Both the position numbers and the translations under genes were made by a program. This document shows positions 44,848-53,553 of a DNA stretch of 64,000 nt, one piece after another. Positions within the stretch are counted from its first letter, which is position 1. The number at the start of each line of letters is the position of its first letter. A model generated the notes under the pieces. That model had not been told where the DNA came from. It did not search any database and saw only the letters and a list, made by a program, of their open reading frames with translations. Source of the DNA: Nitrososphaerota archaeon (GTDB lineage Archaea; Thermoproteota; Nitrososphaeria; Nitrososphaerales; UBA183); assembly GCA_027386095.1 (NCBI GenBank), contig DAHXUN010000005.1, positions 1 through 64,000 on the forward strand, in the 5' to 3' direction.

Positions 44848-46248
44848 TTAACCACCTCGGACCCTCTTCCACCGGGTCCCTTCCGGGGTGTCCTCCACGA
44901 CGACCCCGGCGGCTAAGAGCTCCGCCCTCAGCCTGTCCGACTCGGCGAAGTCTCTCCTCTGCCTGGCGGCCTCCCTCTCCCTGACCAGCTCCGCGAGTTC
45001 CGGTTCCAGGTCATCCTCCCCGAACTTGAGGATCCCGAGGACCGAGTCCGCCCTCGCGAGGGCGTGCATCGCTGCTTGGGCGCCGGCCCCCCCGATCTCT
45101 CCGGAGTCTATCATGGCGTTCGCTTCCTTGGTGAAGGTCAGCATGGCGGCCAGAGCGCGGGGGGTGTCCAGGTCGTCGTCCATGGCCGCCTCGAACCCTG
45201 CGAGGAACTCTCCTACGGCGCCCGGGACCTCCCCCGTCCCCCCCTTGACCCCCCGCAGCCTCGCCAGCAGCTCCTGGAGCCGTCCCCTCTGCGCCTTCGC
45301 CTGCGACAGTGCCGCTTCGGTGAGGTCGACCTGGTCCCTGTATCTCCCCGAGACGAGGAACGCGCGTACGGTCAGAGGGTCCCACCCCAGCGTCAAGAGC
45401 TCCCGGAGGGTGACGAGGTTGCCGCTGGACTTGTGCATCTCTCTTCCGCTGACGTTGAGGAACTCGGAGTGGAGCCAGTAGTTGACGAACTTCTTCCCGG
45501 TGGCCGCCTCAGACTGGGCGATCTCGTTCTCGTGGTGGGGGAACTTCAGGTCCGCCCCCCCGGTGTGGATGTCGAAGGTCTCTCCGAGGTAATTCATCGA
45601 CATCGCGGAGCACTCGACGCTCCAGCCGGGGCGCCCCCTGCCGAACTCTGACTCCCAGAAGACGTCCCCGTCGCCAGGCTCCCAGGCCTTCCAGAGGGCG
45701 AAGTCAGCGGCCTCCTTCTTCTCCTCGTAGTGGTCGCTGGACACCCTCCCGGCCGGCCTGAGCGAGTCGAGCCTGACCCCCGAGAGGGCGCCGTAGCGCT
45801 TGAACTTGGACACGTCGAAATAGACCGAGCCGTCGGCGGTCCTGTAGGCGTACCCTTTCTCGACCAGGGTGCGGACGAGGCGGAGTATCTCAGGGAGGTG
45901 CTCCGTCGCCCTAGGCATCGCCTCCATCTTTTCGATTTTGAGGGAAGCGAGGTCCTCCATGAATGCGGCGATGTAGAACTCCGTGAGCTCCCTCAGGGAC
46001 TTCCCGGTCTGTCCCACCGCCCTGATTATCTTGTCCTCCACGTCTGTGATGTTCATCACTGAAGTGACTTTGTACCCCTTGAACTTCAGGTGCCGCCTCA
46101 GCACGTCGTAGAAGACGAAGGCCCTGAAGTTCCCGACGTGGGCGTAGTTCCACACGGTCGGGCCGCAGTTGTATATCCTGACCTCGCCGTCCCTGATGGG
46201 CCTGAACTCCTGCATCTCGCGCCCGAGGCTGTTGAAGAGCCGGAGCAA
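44848..46248 (-). CDS. cysS: Cysteinyl-tRNA synthetase with atypical KMSKS motif
   Basis: 466 residues, full length for Cys[15 protein letters not shown] holds zinc ligand Cys28 and the HIGH variant HVGN. Other ligands are Cys213 (SVECSAM) and the His-His-Glu of KFPHHEN. The signature loop reads REMHKSSGN where REKMSKSLGN is usual: one residue shorter, the first Lys lost, Ser replaced by His. The second Lys remains (Lys273). The enzyme is probably active, since the rest is well conserved. The TTG at 46248 lies ~28 nt after TATA-like CTTTTATC (about 46273-46281). tRNA-Cys is encoded 3 kb downstream on the other strand. Confidence 0.93.
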   Translation of the reverse strand: MLRLFNSLGREMQEFRPIRDGEVRIYNCGPTVWNYAHVGNFRAFVFYDVLRRHLKFKGYKVTSVMNITDVEDKIIRAVGQTGKSLRELTEFYIAAFMEDLASLKIEKMEAMPRATEHLPEILRLVRTLVEKGYAYRTADGSVYFDVSKFKRYGALSGVRLDSLRPAGRVSSDHYEEKKEAADFALWKAWEPGDGDVFWESEFGRGRPGWSVECSAMSMNYLGETFDIHTGGADLKFPHHENEIAQSEAATGKKFVNYWLHSEFLNVSGREMHKSSGNLVTLRELLTLGWDPLTVRAFLVSGRYRDQVDLTEAALSQAKAQRGRLQELLARLRGVKGGTGEVPGAVGEFLAGFEAAMDDDLDTPRALAAMLTFTKEANAMIDSGEIGGAGAQAAMHALARADSVLGILKFGEDDLEPELAELVREREAARQRRDFAESDRLRAELLAAGVVVEDTPEGTRWKRVRGG

Positions 46249-46410
46249 GGTCTGCGGAGCCTCCCCCCGTTCAGATAAAAGTTAGAGGATGTCCGAGACG
46301 GGTGAGCCGCCGCGAGCGACGAGTGGACGACCGGGGAGCTCAGCGCAAGTCGGCGTTGATTTAGAGCGCACGCCGGGGACAGCGAAATAAAAGGAACGGG
46401 AGATCAGGAA

Positions 46411-46581
46411 TTACTTCAGCTTGCCAATCCTGAAGATGGCCTTGCCGCACGAGGCGCAGGTCCCCTTGATGGCGGGGCGGCCGTTCTTCAGTTTGATTTG
46501 CTTGGGATTCTTGATCTCCCGATTTTTCTTCTTCTCGTAGACGCAGTATCCGGTTACCACTGCGATTGCCTCGGCAGCCAA
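46411..46581 (-). CDS. Small zinc-ribbon protein, DUF5679-like
   Basis: 56 residues from a TTG at 46581 (49 from a GTG at 46560). The pattern is VTGYCVYEKKK, then NPKQIKLKNGRPAIKGTC, ASCGKAIFRI and a basic end. The single early Cys plus the CxxC pair matches DUF5679-type ribbons found in archaea and some bacteria, function unknown, likely nucleic-acid binding. A strong TATA box, TTTATATAG, lies at about 46598-46606 and favours the TTG start. Confidence 0.75.
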   Translation of the reverse strand: MAAEAIAVVTGYCVYEKKKNREIKNPKQIKLKNGRPAIKGTCASCGKAIFRIGKLK

Positions 46582-46914
46582 TCCGGGCAGTTTGCTATAT
46601 AAACCTGAGCCAACGGGGCCTGAATTGAGGTTTTTTCGGGCCTGGGGCTGTTTTGGAGGCGTTTTGGGATTCCAACGGCTAGGCGCCGAAGCGAGACCGT
46701 CCCAGATTCTTCGAGATTCGGCGGCTAGGGGAGCGCCCTACCGTCACTCATTTCTGATTTCGCCAAACGCGGCCGGGCTCGCAGGTAGGAGCCGTCGGGC
46801 TTGTCCTTGGCGTCGGTGCGATTTGGAACAGATTGACGAGATTCATGCCTCGCAGCTCTGGGAGGGGCAGATTCCAAACGCGGCGATTCGGTTTTAGGAG
46901 CGTCATGGCGGGGC
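46582..46914. other. Intergenic region, no supported gene
   Basis: 333 bp between divergent genes. It holds the TATA box of the zinc-ribbon gene (46598-46606) and a TATA-like GGTTTTAG near 46889-46896 for the MFS gene. A short inverted repeat (GCCGAA near 46685 and TTCGGC near 46719) could form a hairpin. No coding frame has support. A small RNA is possible but not recognised. Confidence 0.35.
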
Positions 46915-48105
46915 GTGCCGCAGTTGACCAGCACGATGCAGAGTCGGCGGGCCTTCGGGTCGCTGGTCACCGCCAGGGTCGTTTACGCGATCAACTGGGT
47001 CAACGTCGGTGCTATATTCTACCTGATGGGGCCGGACCTGGGCGCCGGGGTCTCGGGGCTCGGGCTCATCACAGCGACGTTCTACCTCGGGCTCGGGCTG
47101 TTCCAGGTCCCCGGCGGGGTCCTCGCCGCCAGGTGGGGGCCGAAGAGGGTCGTAGTCCTCGGGATCTTCATCTCTTCCGCTTCGGCCCTCGCCACCGCCT
47201 CCGCGGCTGGCGTAGCCGAGGTGGCCGTCCTCAGGTTCGTCGTGGGATGCGGGATGGCGTTCGTCTTCGCGCCTGCGACGATAATCGTAGCTCGCCTGCT
47301 CCGCGGAGAGAAGTCTGGGATGGGGGTCGGCGTGATGAACTCGACGTTCGACCTTGGAGGGATCGTCGGGATCTTCGGGTGGGTGGTGGTGGCGTCGGTG
47401 ACCGGCTGGAGGCCCAGCCTCGTGCTTTCAGGGGCGTTCGGCCTGGCGACGGGGGCGATGGTGGCGCTCTTCGTTCCAGGCGACCGGACGGCGAAGACCC
47501 CCAAAGTGGACAGGAAGGCGCTAGCTGCGGTTTTAGCGGACAGGCAGCTCGTCCTTCTGGGGCTCGGGACGGTCGGATTCGGGATAGCGGCGACCGTCAT
47601 AGCCGGGTTCATGACCCTCTACGGCGTCAGGTCGCTCGGGGTTTCCGGCGCCCTGGCCAGCGGGGCAACTTCGCTGGTGTACGTCGTCCCGATATTCACT
47701 TCGCTCTGGGGAGGGCGGGCCTTCGACGTCCTCGCAAGGCACAGGATGGTGATGGTCGCGTCGCTGATCGGGAGCGCGGCAGCCCTCGCCCTGGCGGCCT
47801 ACCCTTCGCTGCTGGCGGCTGCTGTCTGCTCATCCCTGGCCGGGCTGGTCTCCGGGGTCGGATACACCTTCGCCTTCGCTGGGGCGAGGGAGCTCAACAG
47901 GGCCGGCAGGGAGTACGAGAGCCTGGCCGTCGCCTGGGTCAACAGCCTCTCGCTGACCGGGTCCTTCTTCCCGCCTATCTTCTTCTCCTACATGGTCGAG
48001 GCATACGGGTATCGGCTGGCTTGGGTCTGGTCCGGGGTCCTGACCCTGGCCTTCGTGGCCCCAGTCCTCCTCATGGTGGAGACCTGGCGGGTCAGAGCGG
48101 CGTAG
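46915..48105 (+). CDS. Major facilitator superfamily transporter
   Basis: 396 residues with 12 predicted helices. The MFS loop 2-3 motif is GGVLAARWGPKR and its repeat in the second half is WGGRAFDVLARHR. The family is general; sugar, nitrate/nitrite or drug export cannot be separated by sequence. GTG at 46915 used; an ATG at 46936 is the alternative. The last 14 bp overlap the convergent diiron-protein gene. Confidence 0.8.
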   Translation: MPQLTSTMQSRRAFGSLVTARVVYAINWVNVGAIFYLMGPDLGAGVSGLGLITATFYLGLGLFQVPGGVLAARWGPKRVVVLGIFISSASALATASAAGVAEVAVLRFVVGCGMAFVFAPATIIVARLLRGEKSGMGVGVMNSTFDLGGIVGIFGWVVVASVTGWRPSLVLSGAFGLATGAMVALFVPGDRTAKTPKVDRKALAAVLADRQLVLLGLGTVGFGIAATVIAGFMTLYGVRSLGVSGALASGATSLVYVVPIFTSLWGGRAFDVLARHRMVMVASLIGSAAALALAAYPSLLAAAVCSSLAGLVSGVGYTFAFAGARELNRAGREYESLAVAWVNSLSLTGSFFPPIFFSYMVEAYGYRLAWVWSGVLTLAFVAPVLLMVETWRVRAA

Positions 48106-49075
48106 CGATTATGTCGTCCCCCTTCTTTACGTTGACCTCGAGCCCGGCGAGGCCGATCTCCTTGATCTCGGGGACGGGTATCCCAAGCTCTTCTATCTTC
48201 GACCTGTGACGCGATATGGCCTTCAGCCATGCTTCGGACCGGTCCTCCGCCTTGGGGACCCCCAGCCCGGACTTGGCGGCCAGTTCCTCGAGCTTCTGGT
48301 CGTACTCGAAGAAGTCCTCGGGGAGCTTCCAGAAGTCGTCCATCGGCCTGAACAGGAGCGGGGAGAGGTAGATGAAGCCGTGCTTGAGCTGCCTCGATAT
48401 CATCGCCTTGTCGTCGTTGCTCATCCTCTCTGCGAGCCGCTCGAGCATCGCCAGCGTCCCGGTCAGGTGCCTGGACTCGTCCCTGGTTATGTTCTTGAAA
48501 GCCGTGGAGTAGACCTTGTTGGTGGACCTCTCCCCCACCTCTTTGAAGATCAGTTGGGCGCCTATCTCCGCGAAGAAGAAGCTGGAGAATATCAGCTCCA
48601 GGGGGTACTTCCCCCATGCCTGGTTGAAGGCGCTCCAGTAGCGCGCCCCGTTGTCGTAGAGGGCCATGATGTTGCGGTGCGCCTTCTCCTCGAGGGTTGA
48701 CTTCGGCTTGAACCTGTAGGGGAAGTTGGGGCAGACGCGGGCGCAGGCCCTGCGGCAGACCTCGTCGTGCCTGCACTCGTCGAAGGCGACGGCCGAGAGG
48801 AACTTCTTGGTCGGGTCCTCGAACTGGTGGGTCGCGGCCTGGACGGCGGCAGCGCCGAAGGCACCTATCCCTGACTTCTCGAAGAGGGCGAGCTTGGACA
48901 GCCAGTACGCCTGGGCAACGCCTTCGTCGGAAGAGTAGTTGCTCGCGTCGCACTCGTCCCAGGGGAGGTCGGCGGGGCCCCAGTTCTGGGGGAACCACAG
49001 GTCGTAGGTCCGAAGGAGCGTCTCGGAGACTACGTCCCAGTTCCCGGGGAAGACGTTCCCGTCGTCCTTGCTCAT
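48092..49075 (-). CDS. Ferritin-like diiron protein (ribonucleotide-reductase R2-like fold)
   Basis: About 327 residues, mostly helical. Two carboxylate/His iron-binding blocks are visible: FDECRHDEVCRRA and NITRDESRHLTG, with supporting Glu residues in FFAEIG and AYWLSKLALFE. This fits R2-like oxidases and diiron oxygenases; a true class I RNR small subunit is less likely, as no large subunit is nearby and a tyrosyl-radical pocket is not clear. The frame is open to 49150; the ATG at 49075 fits TATA-like GTAAATAC at about 49098-49105. Confidence 0.7.
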   Translation of the reverse strand: MSKDDGNVFPGNWDVVSETLLRTYDLWFPQNWGPADLPWDECDASNYSSDEGVAQAYWLSKLALFEKSGIGAFGAAAVQAATHQFEDPTKKFLSAVAFDECRHDEVCRRACARVCPNFPYRFKPKSTLEEKAHRNIMALYDNGARYWSAFNQAWGKYPLELIFSSFFFAEIGAQLIFKEVGERSTNKVYSTAFKNITRDESRHLTGTLAMLERLAERMSNDDKAMISRQLKHGFIYLSPLLFRPMDDFWKLPEDFFEYDQKLEELAAKSGLGVPKAEDRSEAWLKAISRHRSKIEELGIPVPEIKEIGLAGLEVNVKKGDDIIATPL

Positions 49076-49215
49076 GGCGTCACGCAGCCCGGCCGCCGTA
49101 TTTACTCTTGCCTCGAGGGGGGCGCCTGAGGTTTCCCCTGTGTAAGGCATAATTATCGTCCCCGGGGAGGCGCCTTCGCGGTGGGGTGGCGGAGCGGTTA
49201 CGCGTGCGCCTGCAG

Positions 49216-49231
49216 TCGCATGCCGTCAGTG
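49216..49231 (+). other. tRNA-Cys intron 1, canonical site 37/38
   Basis: 16 nt, TCGCATGCCGTCAGTG. It forms a bulge-helix-bulge: CTG (49210-49212) pairs with CAG (49227-49229). Bulges AGT (49214-49216) and TGA (49230-49232) are each cut after the second base, and CG/CG closes the intron loop. This geometry fixes the boundaries. Confidence 0.85.
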
Positions 49232-49253
49232 AGCGCATTCACATGGGTTCGAA

Positions 49254-49274
49254 AGCGGCGGCAGCCGCCGTGAA
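49254..49274 (+). other. tRNA-Cys intron 2, within the T-loop
   Basis: 21 nt starting AGCGGCGGC and ending CCGTGAA, inside the loop TTCGAA|T. Exact edges may shift by one or two bases (49252-49272 and 49253-49273 give nearly the same product). The intron has a GC-rich hairpin (CGGCGG/CCGCCG). TTCG pairs with TGAA across the junction, giving a relaxed bulge-helix-bulge. Noncanonical introns of this kind are known from TACK archaea. Confidence 0.75.
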
Positions 49275-49299
49275 TCCCATCCCCACCTTCTAGCTGGAG

Positions 49300-49788
49300 G
49301 GATGGGCATGCGAGATGCCCTCTTCGAGATGTCGAGGCTCTCTCCCCAGCCTGACTCGAACCCCGCCAGCATGTCTTCCTTCGGGTCGACGGCGCAATGG
49401 ACGAGCCGAACCTCGACTGTCACCCTGGTCCCCCCTCGCCTCCTCCTCGGACGTCGCCCTGTTGACGCACCCCCAGGCCGCACCCCAGTCGGTGGGGGTG
49501 GTCCTAGTGAAGGCTGCGAGGGGGGACTCGGACCTGAGGGCCATCAGCCGGGGCGGGACCACTTCGACCACGGCCCCCAGCATGGAGTAGGGAGACCCGT
49601 CGAGGTTCCTGGAGTCCGCCCGCATCTTCCCCCCTGGGCGTGTGTCTATTTCGCATTCCTCGTTCACCGCGCATCTCGGGAGGCCGAACCGCTTCGCCGC
49701 GCTAGCGGGGCCCGTCCACATGCGGAAGACGGTCTCTGGGAGCGTCGAAGACACGGGCGACCACTACGGCGTCTTTTTCATCACCCAC
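49300..49788 (-). pseudogene. SRPBCC/AHSA1-like gene broken by at least two frameshifts
   Basis: Three frames together spell an AHSA1-like protein. From a GTG at 49788 one reads DAVVVARVFDAP. A shift leads to ETVFRMWTGPASAAKRFG, then GGKMRADSRN and VVEVVPPRLMALR. A second shift leads to GTRVTVEVRL and GWGESLD. ArsR and AHSA1 genes often form such pairs, and the start overlaps the arsR stop here. The 3' end fades into the 3' flank of tRNA-Cys. Either a true pseudogene or a stretch with sequence errors. Confidence 0.7.
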
Positions 49789-50125
49789 GTCGATCCCTTC
49801 CCTTCCTAGTGGCTCTCGCCTTCTTCTCTGAGTCGAGCGCCCCGCCAAGCGCATCGAACCTCCTGTTCCACGTCGAAGTAACTTCATCAGCCCACTCTTC
49901 CACATCCCTCGTGCGCTCCGGATTGATGCCGTAGATGCGCCTCTGCCCCTGCTTCTCCATGCTGATCAGACCGGCCTCCCTCAGGACATTCAGGTGCTGT
50001 GAGACGGCCTGGGGGGTCACCTCGAACTCTCTGCAAATCTGAGTGGCGGTCAGCCTCCCTCGTGATGCGAGCAGCTCCAAGACTCTGCGCCTCCGCGGCT
50101 CCGCCAACGCATAGAACGCATCCAT
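49781..50125 (-). CDS. ArsR-family winged-helix transcriptional regulator
   Basis: 114 residues. FYALAEPRRRRVLELLA at the N-terminus, the recognition helix region ICREFEVTPQAVSQHLNVLREAGL and the wing KQGQRRIYGIN are typical. No metal-binding Cys pair (ELCVCDL type) is seen, so it belongs to the non-metal group that often partners AHSA1 proteins. The ATG at 50125 follows a TATA-like CTTTATC at 50152-50159 that lies inside an inverted repeat, suggesting autoregulation. Confidence 0.88.
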   Translation of the reverse strand: MDAFYALAEPRRRRVLELLASRGRLTATQICREFEVTPQAVSQHLNVLREAGLISMEKQGQRRIYGINPERTRDVEEWADEVTSTWNRRFDALGGALDSEKKARATRKGRDRRG

Positions 50126-50143
50126 GGCCGAGGAAGTAAAGTA

Positions 50144-50173
50144 ATGACTTGATAAAGGCTATCCTTTAGTCAT
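50144..50173. promoter_or_regulatory. Dyad operator over the arsR promoter
   Basis: A 30-bp inverted repeat: outer arms ATGACT (50144-50149) and AGTCAT (50168-50173), inner arms AAAGG (50154-50158) and CCTTT (50163-50167). It covers the TATA-like box of arsR. Length and symmetry suit a dimeric winged-helix protein, so ArsR probably represses itself here (inference). Confidence 0.65.
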
Positions 50174-50226
50174 TTTCCCGCGACATAGGAGGGCGGGCCC
50201 GGGTCTGCCTCGCGGCGGAGTCTCCC

Positions 50227-52395
50227 CTACACGAAGAGGGCGAACAGGACTATGGCGGAGATGAAGACTATGGAGATTGTGTTCAGGACCTTGATCAGGG
50301 AGTTGATGGCAGGCCCAGCGGTGTCCTTGAACGGGTCGCCGACCGTGTCCCCCATCACAGCCGCGGCGTGGACGGGGGTGTTCTTACCGCCGAAGTTGCC
50401 AAGCTCGATGTACTTCTTCGCGTTGTCCCAGGCGGCCCCGCCGTTGGTCATCATGAACGCGAGGAACACCCCGGACGCGACGCTCCCGATGAGGAGGCCC
50501 CCGAGGGCCAAGGGCCCGAGTATGAAGCCGACCACCAGCGGGGTCGCCACCGCAAGGAGCGCAGGCTTGGCCAGCTCCCTTATCGCCGCAGTGGTGCTGA
50601 TGCCGACGCACCGGGCGTAGTCTGGCTTGGCCGTCCCTTCCATGATACCAGGGATCTCTTTGAACTGGCGCCTGACCTCGTTCACCATCTTGATGGCGGC
50701 GCGCCCGACCGCCTGGATCAGGAAGCTGGAGAAGTAGAACGGGAGGAGGGCCCCCACGAAGATGCCTATCACCACCCTCGGGTCGCTCAGGGCGAATGTG
50801 AGGCTCGCCCCCTGGGCTAAGCCGTACTTCGCGAAGAGGTTGTGCTGGGCGATGAGCTTGTTGGCCTCGTCCTGGAACGCGAAGAAGAGGGCCACTGCCG
50901 CCAGGGCCGCAGACATGACCGCGAAGGCCTTCGTCGTTGCCTTGGTGGTGTTCCCGACGGCGTCGAGCTCGTCGGTGACTTCCCTGACCCCCGCCTCCAG
51001 CCCAGCCATCTCGACGATGCCGTTGGCGTTGTCCGTGATCGGCCCGAACGAGTCTATCGACATGATCACCCCGGTGAGCGAAAGCTCCGCCATGGCAGCC
51101 ACCGCCGTGCTGTAGACACCGACCAGGACCCTTGACGGCTCCGCGACGGTCGCCGGGGTGGCGTAGTAGCCTATGAAGTACGACACCAGTATCGCGAGGA
51201 CCAGGACCACAGCCGACGGGGCTGTGCTCTGGAGCCCTGTCGAGAACCCTGCCAGGAAGTTGGTCGCTGCCCCCGTCTGGCTGGCTTCGGCCACGAACCT
51301 CACCGGCTTGTAGTTGTAGGAGGTGAAGTAGTCCGCGACCCTCTCGATGGCCACCACCACGACGATGCCGACTATCGCGCTTGCCAGGAGGGACCAGCCG
51401 AGCGAGCTCCCCTTGAAGACGTATTCGCTGGCGACAGCGTCTATGACCACGGCGATGGCAGCGGAGATGAGCAGCGAAGTGTTCAGCGCGCCCATCGGGT
51501 TCTTCGAGATCCCCTTCCTGATGTAGAAGCCTCCGAGGATGGACCCCACTATCCCTGACGCTCCGAGGAGGAGCGGGAACACGAAGAGCTGGTTGGCTGA
51601 GATGAGTGAAGCGAGCGACCCGAACGCGGAGCTCCCCGACGTGATGAGGGCCGCGAGTATCAGCACCGCGACGGAGATGACTACGAACGACTCGTAGATG
51701 TCGGCCCCCATCCCGGCGCAGTCGCCGACGTTGTCCCCCACGTTGTCAGCGATGACGGCGGGGTTGCGCGGGTCGTCTTCGGGGATCCCAGCCTCAGTCT
51801 TCCCCACGAGGTCCGCCCCGACGTCGGCCGCCTTGGTGTAGATCCCCCCTGAGACCCTCATGAACATCGCGATCAGGGAAGCGCCGAAGCCGAGCCCGGC
51901 GAGGATCGCCGGTGTGGTCACTATGGCGTTCTGGAAGACGATGTAGAAGAGCGAGACGCCAAGGAGCCCAAACCCCACCACGGCCATGCCCATGACCCCG
52001 CCCCCTCGGAAGGCCACGGTCAGCGCGCTCCCGAGCCCCTTCCGCGCCGCCTCGGCGGTCCGCGAGCTGGTCCGGACCGTCATGGCCATGCCGACGTAGC
52101 CTGCCAGGGCAGAGAGGAACGCGCCTACCAGGAACCCGGCTGCCGTGGCTCCGTTTGTCTTCAGCGGGAGGTCGATGAAGACGAATATCAGCACGGCGAT
52201 CACAGCCGCTATGGGCGTGATCACCCTGTACTCCCTTCTGAGGAACTCGTCAGCGCCCTGCCTGACGGCGGTGGCTATCTCGACCATCCTGGCGTTCCCA
52301 GGGTCCTGCCTCCTGACGGAGTAGACGAGGTAGAGCGCGTACGCCAGCGCGACCGCGGAGCCGCCGACCGCGAGGTAGCCGTAGTCGAAAGCCAA
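50227..52395 (-). CDS. hppA: Membrane-bound proton-translocating pyrophosphatase
   Basis: 722 residues with about 16 membrane helices. Pyrophosphate-binding motifs: DVGADLVGKTEAGIPEDDPR, NVGDNVGDCAGMGADIYES and MGDTVGDPFKDTAGP. Couples hydrolysis of pyrophosphate to H+ (less often Na+) export. The GNTTKATTKAFA segment has Lys where K+-dependent enzymes have Ala, marking the K+-independent, H+-pumping subtype. It uses pyrophosphate made by biosynthesis to help pH homeostasis. TTG start at 52395, ~28 nt after TATA-like CTTTTAAAG (52420-52428). Confidence 0.95.
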   Translation of the reverse strand: MAFDYGYLAVGGSAVALAYALYLVYSVRRQDPGNARMVEIATAVRQGADEFLRREYRVITPIAAVIAVLIFVFIDLPLKTNGATAAGFLVGAFLSALAGYVGMAMTVRTSSRTAEAARKGLGSALTVAFRGGGVMGMAVVGFGLLGVSLFYIVFQNAIVTTPAILAGLGFGASLIAMFMRVSGGIYTKAADVGADLVGKTEAGIPEDDPRNPAVIADNVGDNVGDCAGMGADIYESFVVISVAVLILAALITSGSSAFGSLASLISANQLFVFPLLLGASGIVGSILGGFYIRKGISKNPMGALNTSLLISAAIAVVIDAVASEYVFKGSSLGWSLLASAIVGIVVVVAIERVADYFTSYNYKPVRFVAEASQTGAATNFLAGFSTGLQSTAPSAVVLVLAILVSYFIGYYATPATVAEPSRVLVGVYSTAVAAMAELSLTGVIMSIDSFGPITDNANGIVEMAGLEAGVREVTDELDAVGNTTKATTKAFAVMSAALAAVALFFAFQDEANKLIAQHNLFAKYGLAQGASLTFALSDPRVVIGIFVGALLPFYFSSFLIQAVGRAAIKMVNEVRRQFKEIPGIMEGTAKPDYARCVGISTTAAIRELAKPALLAVATPLVVGFILGPLALGGLLIGSVASGVFLAFMMTNGGAAWDNAKKYIELGNFGGKNTPVHAAAVMGDTVGDPFKDTAGPAINSLIKVLNTISIVFISAIVLFALFV

Positions 52396-52431
52396 TCGGA
52401 CGGTGCGGCTTTGAAGTTCCCTTTAAAAGAA

Positions 52432-53391
52432 TTAAGGAATCTGGCGTCTTCCGCGCTTCGTGAGGGCGTAGGACGCTATGAAGGGCAGGACTGTGGTCAC
52501 CTCGGCGTCGATGGCGGCCTGCCTCGCCCCGACCTTCACCTTCCCCCAGGATACGGCCTCCCTGATGCGGGCTCCGCTGAGGGACCCGTCCGTCTCCTGG
52601 GCGGTGGAGACGTAGCAGGCCCAGTCGAGCCCCCCCCTGAACTGCGCCCACCAGATCGTATGGTGCTTCGAGATCCCTCCCCCTAGGACGAGGGCCCCGG
52701 TCTCCTTCGCGTCTGAGAATATGTCAGACAGGCGCCTCTCGTCCCCCAGCAGGTCTAAGCGGAAATCCCTGTGGCTCTCAGAGAAGAGCCAGACCTGGCT
52801 CCCCACGGCTCCGTCTGTGATACCGGGGACGAAGACGGGCACCCCCTTCTTCTGGGCCCAATAAAGCAGCGAGCGCTCTGAGGCAAGGTCTCTGCCTATC
52901 TCCGCGGCGAGCTCCTCGGTTGTGACCGAGCGCCGCCTTTCGTAGATGCGGCCGAGGAGGGGCTGCATTCTCTTCTCGATGAGCGGGCCGTAGCCCTCCA
53001 GTGGGACGAGGACGTTGCCAAGCCTGTGATACCCGGCCTTCTTCAGGCGGGCGTCGTCCATGCCGAAGCTGCCGACGTAGTAGTCCCCGAGGGTCCTGGC
53101 TATGTCGTGGTCCAAGGTGCCGCACGTCGTGATTATAGCGTCCACCAGCCCCGCCCTGACCATGTCCACCAGGACCCCTCTGAGGCCGGTGGCGACGATA
53201 GCGGCCGGGAAGGAGAGGAACTTCGTGCACCCCTCTCTGGCGCACATGGCGCTGAAGGTCGAAGCGACGTCGAAGAGGTTCCTCCCCATGAAGCCGCCCC
53301 CCTTGCCCATCCCCTCCAGCAGCGAGGCCAGGTCGGGGGATGCGGACACGTGGTAGTCCCGCACCTTCTCTAGCTTCGGCGTGCCCGTCAT
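52432..53391 (-). CDS. dys: Deoxyhypusine synthase
   Basis: 319 residues. NAD-binding blocks GGFMGRNLFDVASTF, TTCGTLDHDIART and VPVFVPGITDGAVGSQ are present. The catalytic lysine lies in LGGGISKHHTIWW. Transfers aminobutyl from spermidine to a lysine of aIF5A, the first and in archaea main step of hypusine formation. The frame is open to 53499, but the ATG at 53391 is ~27 nt after TATA-like GTTAAAATC (53414-53422), so the shorter form is used. Same strand as hppA, with its own promoter. Confidence 0.92.
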   Translation of the reverse strand: MTGTPKLEKVRDYHVSASPDLASLLEGMGKGGGFMGRNLFDVASTFSAMCAREGCTKFLSFPAAIVATGLRGVLVDMVRAGLVDAIITTCGTLDHDIARTLGDYYVGSFGMDDARLKKAGYHRLGNVLVPLEGYGPLIEKRMQPLLGRIYERRRSVTTEELAAEIGRDLASERSLLYWAQKKGVPVFVPGITDGAVGSQVWLFSESHRDFRLDLLGDERRLSDIFSDAKETGALVLGGGISKHHTIWWAQFRGGLDWACYVSTAQETDGSLSGARIREAVSWGKVKVGARQAAIDAEVTTVLPFIASYALTKRGRRQIP

Positions 53392-53553
53392 GGGCGGTTC
53401 CGCCAGAGCTTGCGATTTTAACCGTTCTGCGCCAGTTTCGGGACGCGGGCCCCTCTCTGCTCCTCTTGGATCTCCGCCCGCGCCCCCTGGCGCCCCCACG
53501 CCCTACTTTGAAGTCCCTGGTGGGAGAAGAGGCCCTCCCTGCCAGGGGAGTCC

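Larger units (their letters stand above)
49180..49288 (+). tRNA. tRNA-Cys (GCA) with two introns
   Basis: Acceptor GGTGGGG (49180-49186) pairs with CCCCACC (49281-49287); discriminator T at 49288, the U73 identity base of tRNA-Cys. D-arm GCG/CGC. Anticodon stem TGCGC (49205-49209) / GCGCA (49233-49237), anticodon GCA at 49212-49214. T-stem ATGGG (49243-49247) / CCCAT (49276-49280). Removal of a 16-nt intron after position 37 and a 21-nt intron in the T-loop restores seven-base loops in both arms and a mature tRNA of 72 nt. A TATA-like ATAATTATCG at 49149-49158 precedes the gene. No CCA is encoded. Confidence 0.92.

Noticed and set aside
46833..48209. 458-codon plus-strand frame across the MFS region
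   Set aside because: It is a shadow of the MFS gene in another frame: Arg/Gly-rich translation, no membrane segments and no family motif.
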